Source: Azoarcus indigens
Lineage (GTDB): Bacteria; Pseudomonadota; Gammaproteobacteria; Burkholderiales; Rhodocyclaceae
Reading direction: 5' to 3'
DNA length: 64,000 nucleotides
Assembly (NCBI RefSeq): GCF_004361735.1
Contig: NZ_SNVV01000007.1
Coordinates: 1-64,000, forward strand
In this document: in pieces, positions 21,955-30,017 of the stretch
Position numbering within the stretch: position 1 is the first letter of the stretch
Layout: the number at the start of each line of letters is the position of its first letter
Position numbers and translations under genes: made by a program
Notes under the pieces: generated by a model
The model's database searches: none
The model's input: the letters and a program-made list of their open reading frames with translations, nothing else
Told to the model about the DNA's origin: nothing

Positions 21955-24057
21955 TTAACGCAGGGTCAAGGCGTCGCTAACGATGCGCGGGGTGATGAAA
22001 ACCAGCAGTTCGCTGCGGTTCGCAACCCGGGAATTGGTACGGAAAAGCGCGCCAAGCACCGGCAATTCCCCGAGCACGGGCACACGCTGGACGTTGGTGG
22101 TCTCCTCTTCCTCATAGATCCCGCCGATCACCACCGTTCCACCGTTCTCCACGAGAACCTCGCTCTTGATGTTCTTGGTGTTGATGGCCGGGATGTCGTA
22201 GCCGGAGAGGAATTGCGGCTGGTCCTTGTTTACCAGCACCTGCAGTTGCACCCGGCCATCGGGCGTAATCTGCGGCTTCACCTTCAGCGACAGCACTGCC
22301 TTCTTGAAAGAGACGCTGGTGGCACCGGAACTACTGGCTTCCTGGTAGGGCACCTCGGTGCCCTGCTCTATGGTGGCTTCCACCTGGTTCGCGGTCAGCA
22401 CGCGCGGGCTGGAAACAACCCGACCACGGCCATCGGTCTCGAGGGCCGACAATTCCAGATTGAGGAAGCGCGTCATCGAGCTATTGAACAGGCTCAGGTT
22501 CAACTGAGCAAAATCCGCCACCGCCGTAGAACCGCCACTGGTCGACGTACCGGGCGTGAAGGTATTGCTGCCGGTACCCACCGCCGAAGATCCAAACCCC
22601 AGCTTGGCGCCATTTCCCAGGCTCTTGGACGAGTTGTCTCCGTAGGTCAGACGCACCCCCAGGTCGCGCGCAAACTCCTTGCTCGCTTCAACAATTCGTG
22701 CCTCGATCAACACCTGCCGGGGCGCGACGTCGATCTCGCTCACCAGCCGACGCAGCGACTGCAGCCGCGAAGCCACGTCGGTCACGAAGAGCTTATTGCT
22801 GCGGTCATCGACGACCACGGTACCCCGCTTGGAGAGCATCGTCTGATCCTTGCTCTTCAGGAAGTCGAAGATCTCTTTGGCCTTGTGGTAGTTGATCTGG
22901 AAGCTCTCCGTCTGCAGCGGCTCTAGATCGCCAATCTGGGCCTTGGCCTCGAGTTGCAGCTTCTCGCGCGTTGCCAACTCCTCGCCTGGCGCAATCCAGA
23001 TCACATTGCCGTTCTTTCGCATGTCCAGACCCTTGGCCTGGAGAATGATGTCCAGCGCTTGATCCCACGGCACGTCCTTCAGGCGCAGGGTGAGATTTCC
23101 TTGCACCGAGTCCGAGGTAATGATGTTGAAGTTGGTGAAGTCGGCGATGACCTGCAACACTGAGCGGACGTCAATGTTCTGGAAGTTCAGCGACAGCTTT
23201 TCGCCTTGGTACTGTCCCCTGGAGCCCTGGACCAGCTTGTTCGGATCTTCCACGACGCGCTTGACCTCGAGGACGAACTGGCTGTCGCTCTGGTAAGCGT
23301 TGTGTTCCCACAAGCCGTTGGGAGTCACTGTCAGGCGGACGTTGTCGCCCTGCTGCTGGGTCGTCATGGACGTTACCGGCGTAGCGAAATCCGTGACGTC
23401 CGCGCGGCGGCGCAGATGCTCAGGCAAGGAAGTCTTCAGGAAATCCACCACCAGATTGCCGCCCTGCTGGCGAATGTCTATGCCGGTATCGGGGCTGGAG
23501 AGTTGCACCACAACACGACCCTCACCATCCTTGCCACGACGGAAGTTGATGTCGCGCACGCTCTGCCGGTCCGGCGCGGCGCTGCGGGAATCCGCAAAGT
23601 TCGCAAACGCTTGGCCAGTAACGGTATTAGCCGCGTTCTGCGCCCCAAGCGGGGACAGCGAAATCACCAGATTGCGGCCGTCGACACGCGCCTCGTAGGG
23701 CGCCATCTTGACCATGTTGAGTACAAGGCGTGTGCGATCACCGGCCTGCACAATATTGGCGCTACGCAATTCGCCCTGCTCGATGGCCTGGACGTTCCGA
23801 CCCAGCCCGTTGGCAGTGGCAGGAAAGTCGAAAACGATGCGGGCTGGATTGGCGACGCTGAAACTGGCCGGCACTGCCGTCAGGGGATGCTGCAACCCCA
23901 GGCGAATGTACAAACCGCCTCCCTGTTCAGCGACCTCCAGCGTTTCAATCCGGTTTGAAGCGGTCGCTCCCGCAACAGCGTCCTGTGCGACGGCAGCCAC
24001 CGAGGGCAGACAAGCCGCGACAAAGGCGGCCAGCAGCACTGCAATTCTGGTTCTCAT
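21955..24057 (-). CDS. pilQ: Type IV pilus outer-membrane secretin PilQ
   Basis: PilQ forms the outer-membrane gate through which type IV pili are extruded. The 700-residue protein has a signal peptide (MRTRIAVLLAAFVAACLPSV, cleavage near AVAQDA). Two AMIN-type peptidoglycan-binding regions lie about 35-250. An STN/N0 domain near 290-360 (LSLNFQNIDVRSVLQVIADF) is followed by an N1 KH-like domain. The C-terminal secretin domain is at about 450-695, with VLIEARIVEASKEFARDLGV, VVSSPRVLTANQVEATIEQG, NGGTVVIGGIYEEEE, VPVLGELPVLGALFRT and ELLVFITPRIV. Last gene of the pilMNOPQ operon, overlapping pilP by 4 bases; the terminator lies 24 bases downstream. Confidence 0.97.
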   Translation of the reverse strand: MRTRIAVLLAAFVAACLPSVAAVAQDAVAGATASNRIETLEVAEQGGGLYIRLGLQHPLTAVPASFSVANPARIVFDFPATANGLGRNVQAIEQGELRSANIVQAGDRTRLVLNMVKMAPYEARVDGRNLVISLSPLGAQNAANTVTGQAFANFADSRSAAPDRQSVRDINFRRGKDGEGRVVVQLSSPDTGIDIRQQGGNLVVDFLKTSLPEHLRRRADVTDFATPVTSMTTQQQGDNVRLTVTPNGLWEHNAYQSDSQFVLEVKRVVEDPNKLVQGSRGQYQGEKLSLNFQNIDVRSVLQVIADFTNFNIITSDSVQGNLTLRLKDVPWDQALDIILQAKGLDMRKNGNVIWIAPGEELATREKLQLEAKAQIGDLEPLQTESFQINYHKAKEIFDFLKSKDQTMLSKRGTVVVDDRSNKLFVTDVASRLQSLRRLVSEIDVAPRQVLIEARIVEASKEFARDLGVRLTYGDNSSKSLGNGAKLGFGSSAVGTGSNTFTPGTSTSGGSTAVADFAQLNLSLFNSSMTRFLNLELSALETDGRGRVVSSPRVLTANQVEATIEQGTEVPYQEASSSGATSVSFKKAVLSLKVKPQITPDGRVQLQVLVNKDQPQFLSGYDIPAINTKNIKSEVLVENGGTVVIGGIYEEEETTNVQRVPVLGELPVLGALFRTNSRVANRSELLVFITPRIVSDALTLR

Positions 24058-24569
24058 CTTCCGGCCCCCTGCTGCTCCTGCAGCAGTAGCGAACTGGTCC
24101 GTTCGACCCAGTCGCCATTAACGTCTTGAACAAGCTCTCGAAGGGTGACTTCGGACTCGGAAATGGCTGTCACCACACCAAAGTTCTGCCCCATGTAATT
24201 ACCTACCTTAACCTGATACAGATTCCGATCCGCCTGTACCAAAGCCTGGGTACTTCGCCCCTGGGTCAACACGCCCACCATGCGCAGGGACTCCAGAGGA
24301 TAGGCTTCAAGCGGTTCACGGCGGCGGTCCATGTCCGGGCGCACTCCGCCCCCGGTCCGGCGCTCGGGGTCCAGCCGGTCTGCGCGAAAGGGCTCCGCCA
24401 CTGCGCCGGCAGCATAGGCAACCGGATCAGCAGGCTTGATCTCTGGCAGAGGCTTGACCGCACCCCGCATGGTCTTCGCCTGCTCATTCATCCACGCTTG
24501 AATGTCTTCCTGATCGCTTGAGCAGGCTGCCAGCGAGAGCGCGACTACGACCCACCAAAAACCCCTCAT
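24054..24569 (-). CDS. pilP: Type IV pilus assembly lipoprotein PilP
   Basis: PilP is an inner-membrane lipoprotein that connects the PilMNO platform to the PilQ secretin. The 171-residue protein has a lipobox LAAC with Cys16 after a hydrophobic stretch. A proline-rich, low-complexity linker follows, then the C-terminal beta-sandwich domain (about 85-165) containing YPLESLRMVGVLTQG, LVQADRNLYQVKVGNYMGQNFG and ESEVTLRELVQD, which binds the N0 region of PilQ. It overlaps pilQ by 4 bases and touches pilO by one base, which indicates tight operon coupling. Confidence 0.95.
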   Translation of the reverse strand: MRGFWWVVVALSLAACSSDQEDIQAWMNEQAKTMRGAVKPLPEIKPADPVAYAAGAVAEPFRADRLDPERRTGGGVRPDMDRRREPLEAYPLESLRMVGVLTQGRSTQALVQADRNLYQVKVGNYMGQNFGVVTAISESEVTLRELVQDVNGDWVERTSSLLLQEQQGAGR

Positions 24570-25222
24570 TACCGGCCCCCCTTCTTGGCGGCCTGTTCAG
24601 CCTGACGCTTGCGCGCCAACTCATCTTCATCAAGGTAGCGATAGGTCACTGCGCGAGCATCGAACTTCAGCTTTCCGGATGCCTGGCCATCGAGCGCAAT
24701 GTTGTTCAAGGTCACGATTCGTGGCATGCGCGCCACATCGGCCGCAAATTCGCCGAGATCGTGATAGCCACCAGTGACGCGGATCTCGATCGGCATTTCT
24801 GCGTAGAAATCCTTCACCACATCGCTACCCGGCTTGAACAACTCGAATTGAAGCCCGCGGCCCAGCCCCGCCTGGTTGATGTCCGACAGCAGCGAATCCA
24901 TCTCCGCCCGATTCGGCAGCTGCTTCAACAACGCCCCGAACTGGCGGTCGATTTCAGCCAGTTGGCGCTTGTGCTCATCGAGGTTGACCGCTTGGCGCTT
25001 CTTGGCAATCCAGCTCTGCCTCAGTTGCTGCTCCTCCGCCTCGCGCTGCGCAAGCAAGGACGCCTGGTCGCTCCAGTCGAACCACCAGGCGGCGACGATC
25101 GTCAGCACGAAGACCATGACGAAAACCGCGATCCGGGGTGCCAGAGGCCACACGCCCGGATCATTGGGATCCAGCCCCTTGAAATCTTGGGCCAGGCGAT
25201 TGAGATCGATGCCCCCTTTCAT
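24569..25222 (-). CDS. pilO: Type IV pilus assembly protein PilO
   Basis: PilO is a bitopic inner-membrane protein that pairs with PilN in the alignment complex. The 217 residues comprise a short cytoplasmic N-terminus, one membrane segment at about 30-50 (IAVFVMVFVLTIVAAWWFDW), a periplasmic coiled coil rich in Gln, Glu and Arg (about 55-100, including the motif QLPNRAEMDSLLSDINQAG), and a ferredoxin-like domain. Gene overlaps: 4 bases with pilN, 1 base with pilP. Confidence 0.95.
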   Translation of the reverse strand: MKGGIDLNRLAQDFKGLDPNDPGVWPLAPRIAVFVMVFVLTIVAAWWFDWSDQASLLAQREAEEQQLRQSWIAKKRQAVNLDEHKRQLAEIDRQFGALLKQLPNRAEMDSLLSDINQAGLGRGLQFELFKPGSDVVKDFYAEMPIEIRVTGGYHDLGEFAADVARMPRIVTLNNIALDGQASGKLKFDARAVTYRYLDEDELARKRQAEQAAKKGGR

Positions 25223-25803
25223 CTCGCCCCTCCTTGAGGCGCGGCAACGCCAGCCGGCACGTCCGGGCGCTTGAGACTCATGTTCAAGGAGAACTCGCTG
25301 ACCTGACGGTTGTTTACCGTGGCAGCCTTCACCTCGACCAAGCTGGGTTGCGCCAGATATGGGGAGGCCTCGATATTGCGCATCAGGTTGGACACCCGGG
25401 CGTTGGATTGCGCATAACCGATCAGCGTGATGCGCTGCCCGTTCTGCTTGACCGACCTCAGATACACACCATCCGGCATCCGCTGCGCCAATTCATTGAA
25501 TAAATGGACGGTCTGGGCCCTGTCACCCTGCAAGGACTCGATCACCTGCTTGCGGGCAAGGAGGGCGTCGATCTGCTCGCGCAAGCGCCGGATCTCCGCG
25601 ATCTCGGTGTCCAGCTTGGCGATCTCCGCCTTGAAGAAGTCGTTCTTCCGCTCCTGGCGATCGATATAGCCCGCATACACGGTATGCACCAGCAGGGCGA
25701 TGACGGCTGCAAGCAGGATCATCAAGCCCGAAACCACGTAGAACTGCTGGCGTCGCTCCTTGCGCCGCTGCTCACGGTGAGGCAGCAGGTTGATCCGTAT
25801 CAT
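25219..25803 (-). CDS. pilN: Type IV pilus assembly protein PilN
   Basis: PilN is the inner-membrane partner of PilO; its cytoplasmic N-terminal peptide binds a groove in PilM. The 194 residues begin with the conserved MIRINLLPHREQRRKER, where INLLP is the PilM-binding motif. A membrane segment follows at about 23-45 (VVSGLMILLAAVIALLVHTVYAG), then a coiled coil and a small periplasmic domain ending in a Pro/Gly-rich tail. It overlaps pilM and pilO by 4 bases each. Confidence 0.95.
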   Translation of the reverse strand: MIRINLLPHREQRRKERRQQFYVVSGLMILLAAVIALLVHTVYAGYIDRQERKNDFFKAEIAKLDTEIAEIRRLREQIDALLARKQVIESLQGDRAQTVHLFNELAQRMPDGVYLRSVKQNGQRITLIGYAQSNARVSNLMRNIEASPYLAQPSLVEVKAATVNNRQVSEFSLNMSLKRPDVPAGVAAPQGGAR

Positions 25804-26876
25804 GCGTCGAACCTCCGCAGCGCCAGGCCGCAGGCAACCATCAGCGAAGGCGCGTCCGCAGCCAGGCTCTTGGGCCGCAACTTGGAGGAAAGCGCCATGC
25901 CGGCAAATGGATTGGCGATCACGGTTTCCACCTGGGTACGGCCGCCCACGACCTCCGCCAGGCCCGGCATGACTGCACAGCCACCGGCCAGCACTACGTA
26001 ATCTACTTGGTTGTACTGAGTGGAAGTAAAGAAGAACTGCAGCGCGCGGGAGACTTCAAGCGCGAGGCTATCCATGAAGGGCCGCAGCAGATCGCGCGCG
26101 TAATCGTCAGGCAGGCTGCCGCTGCGCTTGGCGGTTTCAGCCTCCTCGACGCTCATGCCGTACTGCCTCGCCACATCCTGGGTAAGCAAGGCGCCGCCAA
26201 AAGCCTGCTCGCGGGAATAGACGGGCTGACCGTTGCGCAGCACGGTGACGTTCATCACGGTGGCGCCAATGTCGATCAGGGCGATGACCTTGTCTGCACC
26301 GCCACCCGGGAGCTGGCGCCTGACGAGATCGAATGCCGACTCCATCGCCAGCGACTCGACGTCGATCACCGTCGCCTTCAGCCCGGCAGCCTGGGCAACC
26401 GCAACCCTGTCCTCGACCTTGTCCTTGCGGGAGGCAGCGATCAGCACTTCCACCTCTCCTGCGCCGCTATTGGCCTGCCCGACCACCTGGAAATCGAGAT
26501 TGACCTCGTCCAGCGCGAACGGGATGTACTGATTGGCCTCGGACTCGACCTGCAACTCCATTTCCTGCTCGCGCAGTCCGTCCGGGAGAATGATTTTCTT
26601 GGTAATGACCGACGCCGCGGGCAAAGCCATCGCGACATTGCGCACTCCCGGCCCGAAGCGGCGCAGCGCCCGGCGCACGCCTTCGCTTACAGCATCCAGG
26701 TTGGCCACATTGCCGTCCACCACGGCATCCCTGGGCAGGCTTTCGATCACGTAACGCTCGATCCGGTAGCCATCCTTCTCACTACCGGAGAGCTCGACCA
26801 TCTTGACTGATGACGAAGAGATATCCAACCCAGCGAGCTGTCGCGCTTTCGATCCAAATAGGGAGAACTCAATCAC
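25800..26876 (-). CDS. pilM: Type IV pilus assembly ATPase-like protein PilM
   Basis: PilM is a cytoplasmic actin/FtsA-like protein that binds ATP and the PilN tail. The 358 residues show the ASKHA phosphate-1 motif GLDISSSSVKMVEL at about 17-30, the connecting region ALIDIGATVMNVTVLRNG near 203 (phosphate-2), and the adenosine motif VVLAGGCAVMPGLAEVV near 300. It is the first gene of the pilMNOPQ operon and is divergent from mrcA, sharing a region of about 170 bases. AAGGA lies 11 bases before the start. Confidence 0.96.
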   Translation of the reverse strand: MIEFSLFGSKARQLAGLDISSSSVKMVELSGSEKDGYRIERYVIESLPRDAVVDGNVANLDAVSEGVRRALRRFGPGVRNVAMALPAASVITKKIILPDGLREQEMELQVESEANQYIPFALDEVNLDFQVVGQANSGAGEVEVLIAASRKDKVEDRVAVAQAAGLKATVIDVESLAMESAFDLVRRQLPGGGADKVIALIDIGATVMNVTVLRNGQPVYSREQAFGGALLTQDVARQYGMSVEEAETAKRSGSLPDDYARDLLRPFMDSLALEVSRALQFFFTSTQYNQVDYVVLAGGCAVMPGLAEVVGGRTQVETVIANPFAGMALSSKLRPKSLAADAPSLMVACGLALRRFDA

Positions 26877-26894
26877 AAAGAAAATCCTTAAATT

Positions 26895-26923
26895 TCTTTA
26901 TGTTAGGCGACTTTGCTGAGCAA
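26895..26923 (-). promoter_or_regulatory. Candidate promoter of pilMNOPQ
   Basis: On the minus strand TTGCTC (26923-26918), a 17-base spacer and TAAAGA (26900-26895) lie 19 bases upstream of the pilM start. The hexamers are only moderate matches. The surrounding 60 bases are clearly more AT-rich than the genes on either side, as expected for a promoter. Confidence 0.35.
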
Positions 26924-27008
26924 GCCTCTGAAATGCTAGCAACAACAGTGGGAGGTGTAAAGCAAATCGCTGCAACAAAGCCGGCTGGAGCGGCGCTTGG
27001 ACGCCCCT

Positions 27009-27014
27009 TATAAT
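27009..27014 (+). promoter_or_regulatory. -10 box (TATAAT) of mrcA
   Basis: A perfect TATAAT lies at 27009-27014. Its last two bases overlap the first possible ATG (27013) of the mrcA frame, which argues that this ATG is promoter sequence and not the start codon. The -35 is weak (CTGGAG or TGGAGC at about 26985-26991). Confidence 0.5.
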
Positions 27015-27048
27015 GCCCGCCCACCCCTATCCAAGATCAGGACTGCGA

Positions 27049-29436
27049 ATGCGCTGGGTCCTCTATCCGATCGCCGGTCTGGTTGCGCTGGCGATCCTCG
27101 GCATGGCCACGCTGGCCGCGATGTCCATCCTCGCCTGGCCCAACCTGCCGTCCCTCGAATCCCTCACGGATTATCGTCCTCGCATTCCGCTGCGAGTATA
27201 TACATCGGATGGCCACCTGCTGGGCGAATTCGGCGAGGAACGGCGCACCGTCGTGCGTATCGCCGACGTACCACCTACGCTAAAGCAGGCCATCCTGGCC
27301 GCCGAGGACGAGCGCTTCTACGAGCACCCTGGGATCGACATGCTCGGCATCGCACGCGCGGCCCTGTCCAACATCGCCAGCGGCGGTCGCGGCCAGGGCG
27401 CCTCCACCATCACCATGCAGGTGGCTCGCAACTTCTTCCTGTCGCGGGAAAAGACCTACAACCGCAAGCTGTACGAGATCCTGCTGGCGCTCAAGATCGA
27501 GCGCAGCCTGAGCAAGGACCAGATCCTGGAGCTGTACATCAACCAGATCTACCTGGGTCAGCGTGCCTACGGCTTCTCTGCCGCAGCCCGCGCCTATTTC
27601 AACAAGCCGCTGGCGGAGATCACCTTGCCGGAGGCGGCCATGCTGGCCGGGCTGCCCAAGGCGCCTTCCGCCTACAACCCCATCGTGAATCCCTCGCGGG
27701 CAGCGCTGCGCCAGCAGTACGTCCTGCGGCGTATGGTGGAAGCGGGCTTCATCGACGAAGCTACTTATCACGACGCCTCCGAAGCCGCCACCGTACGGGC
27801 GAAGGCAATAGAGCCGGTCCGCCGCAGCAGCGTCAGCCACGGCGACTATGTAGCAGAGATGGCGCGCCAGATCGCCGTCGAACAGTTCGGCGAAGAGGCC
27901 TATCAGCTCGGCATCCGCATCGTCACCACCGTCACCCAGGCTGACCAGGACGCCGCCTATGCGGCGCTGCGCCGTGGCGTGCTGGACTACGACCGGCGCC
28001 ACGGCTACCGCGGCCCGGAGACCTTCGTCGACCTCCCTGCCGGCCACGACGAGGAGCGCTACGATGAGGCGCTCGCCGACACCACCGACTACGACGACCT
28101 GCTCGCCGCCCTGGTCCTCGACGCCTCGGCCAAGAGTGTCAAGGTCTACCGCCATGGCAGCACGCAGGAGATCACCGGCGACGGTCTGCGCTTCGTCACG
28201 CCGATGTTGAGTGACAAAGCGCCGCAGGCCCGCCGTATCCGGCGCGGCGCCATCGTGCGCATCCGCGATACCGGGGAGAAGGGCTGGGAGATTCTGCAGC
28301 TGCCGGAGGTGCAGTCCGCACTGGTTTCGATGGACCCTCACACCGGCGCGATCCGGGCGCTGGTAGGGGGCTTCGACTTCAACCGCAACAAGTTCAACCA
28401 CGTCACCCAGGCCATCCGTCAGCCAGGCTCCAGCTTCAAGCCCTTCATCTACTCGGCCTCGCTGGAGCGCGGCTATGGGCCGGGCAGCCTGGTTGAGGAC
28501 GAACCGCTGTACTTCCCTGCCGGCGTCACCGGTTCGCAGGCCTGGGAACCCAAGAACTACGACGGCAAGTACGACGGTCTGATGACCCTGCGCGACGCCC
28601 TCGCCCGTTCCAAGAACCTGGTTTCCATCCGCGTGCTGCAGTCCATCACCCCGCAGTACGCGCAGGACTACGTCGGCCGCTTCGGTTTCGACCCCTCCCG
28701 CCATCCGCCCTATCTCACCATGGCCCTGGGCGCAGGCGGCGTCACGCCGTGGGAAATGGCCTCCGCCTACGGCGTGTTCGCCAACGGCGGCTACCGGGTC
28801 GAGCCCTACATCGTCAAGGAGATCTACGACGGGACCGGCCGGCTGGTCGCGAAGATGGACCCGCCGGTGGCCGGTGAGAGCGCGCCCAGGGTCATCGACC
28901 CGCGCAACGCCTGGCTGATGGATTCGATGATGCAGGACGTCGTCCGCCGCGGCACCGCAACCCGCGCCCGCGCCCTCGGCCGCAACGATCTCGCCGGCAA
29001 GACCGGCACCACCAATGACTACCTGGATGGCTGGTTCTGCGGTTACAACCCGGATCTGGTCGCCATTGCCTGGATGGGTTTCTCCCAGCCCAAGAACATG
29101 GGCCGCGGCGAAACCGGCGGCTCTTCCGCCCTGCCTATCTGGGTGAATTACATGAAGACGGCGCTTGCCAACTCGCCGGAGAAAGCAAGGGAGCGTCCGC
29201 CCGGCCTGGTCTCCGTACCTACTGGCGATGGCCTGCGGGAGGACTTCGTCTACGAGGAAAACAAGCCGGCGACGCCCCCGGTATTGCCCGACCTGCCGGC
29301 CAGCCTGTTCTCCGACCACGGCCCCGCCACCGAGGCGCCGGAGGAAGCGCTGCCGCAAGTACCGGCAGCGCCGCCTCGGGCCACCCAACCGCCGGCGCCG
29401 GTGGTGGACCGGGTGCCCACCCCGGTCCAGCGCTGA
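27049..29436 (+). CDS. mrcA: Penicillin-binding protein 1A (bifunctional transglycosylase/transpeptidase)
   Basis: This class A PBP polymerises lipid II and cross-links peptidoglycan in the periplasm. I place the start at 27049 (795 residues; AGGA 6 bases upstream), because the earlier ATG at 27013 overlaps a TATAAT box. The N-terminal signal anchor is MRWVLYPIAGLVALAILG and onward. The GT51 domain has AAEDERFYEHPGIDMLGI (catalytic Glu) and STITMQVARNFFLSREKTYNRK. An OB-like insert typical of PBP1a follows. The transpeptidase domain has RQPGSSFKPFIY (SxxK), SKNLVS (SxN) and GKTGTTND (KTG). The C-terminus is a Pro-rich tail. It is divergent from pilM, the usual arrangement in proteobacteria. 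Confidence 0.95.
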   Translation: MRWVLYPIAGLVALAILGMATLAAMSILAWPNLPSLESLTDYRPRIPLRVYTSDGHLLGEFGEERRTVVRIADVPPTLKQAILAAEDERFYEHPGIDMLGIARAALSNIASGGRGQGASTITMQVARNFFLSREKTYNRKLYEILLALKIERSLSKDQILELYINQIYLGQRAYGFSAAARAYFNKPLAEITLPEAAMLAGLPKAPSAYNPIVNPSRAALRQQYVLRRMVEAGFIDEATYHDASEAATVRAKAIEPVRRSSVSHGDYVAEMARQIAVEQFGEEAYQLGIRIVTTVTQADQDAAYAALRRGVLDYDRRHGYRGPETFVDLPAGHDEERYDEALADTTDYDDLLAALVLDASAKSVKVYRHGSTQEITGDGLRFVTPMLSDKAPQARRIRRGAIVRIRDTGEKGWEILQLPEVQSALVSMDPHTGAIRALVGGFDFNRNKFNHVTQAIRQPGSSFKPFIYSASLERGYGPGSLVEDEPLYFPAGVTGSQAWEPKNYDGKYDGLMTLRDALARSKNLVSIRVLQSITPQYAQDYVGRFGFDPSRHPPYLTMALGAGGVTPWEMASAYGVFANGGYRVEPYIVKEIYDGTGRLVAKMDPPVAGESAPRVIDPRNAWLMDSMMQDVVRRGTATRARALGRNDLAGKTGTTNDYLDGWFCGYNPDLVAIAWMGFSQPKNMGRGETGGSSALPIWVNYMKTALANSPEKARERPPGLVSVPTGDGLREDFVYEENKPATPPVLPDLPASLFSDHGPATEAPEEALPQVPAAPPRATQPPAPVVDRVPTPVQR

Positions 29437-29443
29437 GGACGAA

Positions 29444-29770
29444 TCAGGCGGCGGGCGACAGCGTCACCGCCTCGCCGGCCTGCTCGCTCACCAGCCTGGA
29501 CAACATCGCATAGAGTTCCGCGCCGTCCCGGGTGGCCAGCCACTGGCCACCCTCCGGGCGGAAATGGAAGCCGCCGGACTTTGCCGCCACCCAGATTTCC
29601 CGCGCGGCGCTGTGACGGTTGATGATCATCTTGCTGCCATTGTCGAACTCGATCTCCAATACGCCACCGGGCTTGGGCTCGATGTCGATGTCCAGTCCGC
29701 TGGCCTCCAGGGCCGCCTCGATGCGGGCCAGTTCCGCCTCGGCCGAGGCGTTGAATGCGGATTCTTCCAT
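29444..29770 (-). CDS. cyaY: Frataxin-like iron donor CyaY
   Basis: CyaY is a small iron-binding regulator of Fe-S cluster assembly that acts on the IscS/IscU complex. The 108-residue protein has an acidic first helix (MEESAFNASAEAELARIEAAL), then the beta-sheet with LEIEFDNGSKMIINRHSAAREIWVAAKSGGFHF, a recognisable frataxin core. The frame stays open upstream to 29881, but ATG 29770 fits the family and has AGAAGGAA just before it. The stop lies 7 bases from the mrcA stop (convergent). It is divergent from lptM, an arrangement known from many beta- and gammaproteobacteria. Confidence 0.93.
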   Translation of the reverse strand: MEESAFNASAEAELARIEAALEASGLDIDIEPKPGGVLEIEFDNGSKMIINRHSAAREIWVAAKSGGFHFRPEGGQWLATRDGAELYAMLSRLVSEQAGEAVTLSPAA

Positions 29771-29816
29771 GTCGATTCCTTCTGTTAGGATTCCCGTTTT
29801 TCCTCGATCGACCGCC

Positions 29817-30017
29817 ATGCGAGTCTTCCTCCCAGCCGCGGCGCTGACCGGCGCCCTGGTCTTGTCGGGCTGCGGCATCAAGGGCCCGCTCTACCTGCCC
29901 GGCAGCCAGCCCAAATCCAGCTCCAGTTCCAGCAGCAGCCAGATCGAAAGGCCCTCGGCCCAAACGGGCGCCGATCATAACAAACCCACTACACCCGCCG
30001 GCACGACCTCCGAATGA
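29817..30017 (+). CDS. lptM: LPS translocon maturation lipoprotein LptM (YifL-like)
   Basis: A 66-residue lipoprotein. The signal peptide ends in the lipobox LSGC with Cys19, followed directly by GIKGPLYLPG, the conserved LptM/YifL motif. The rest is a Ser-rich, disordered tail. In Escherichia coli LptM assists correct disulfide formation in LptD; the same role is assumed here. The stop overlaps the lysA start (ATGA), so the two are coupled. The frame is open upstream to 29619, but only the ATG at 29817 gives a signal peptide. Confidence 0.88.
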   Translation: MRVFLPAAALTGALVLSGCGIKGPLYLPGSQPKSSSSSSSSQIERPSAQTGADHNKPTTPAGTTSE

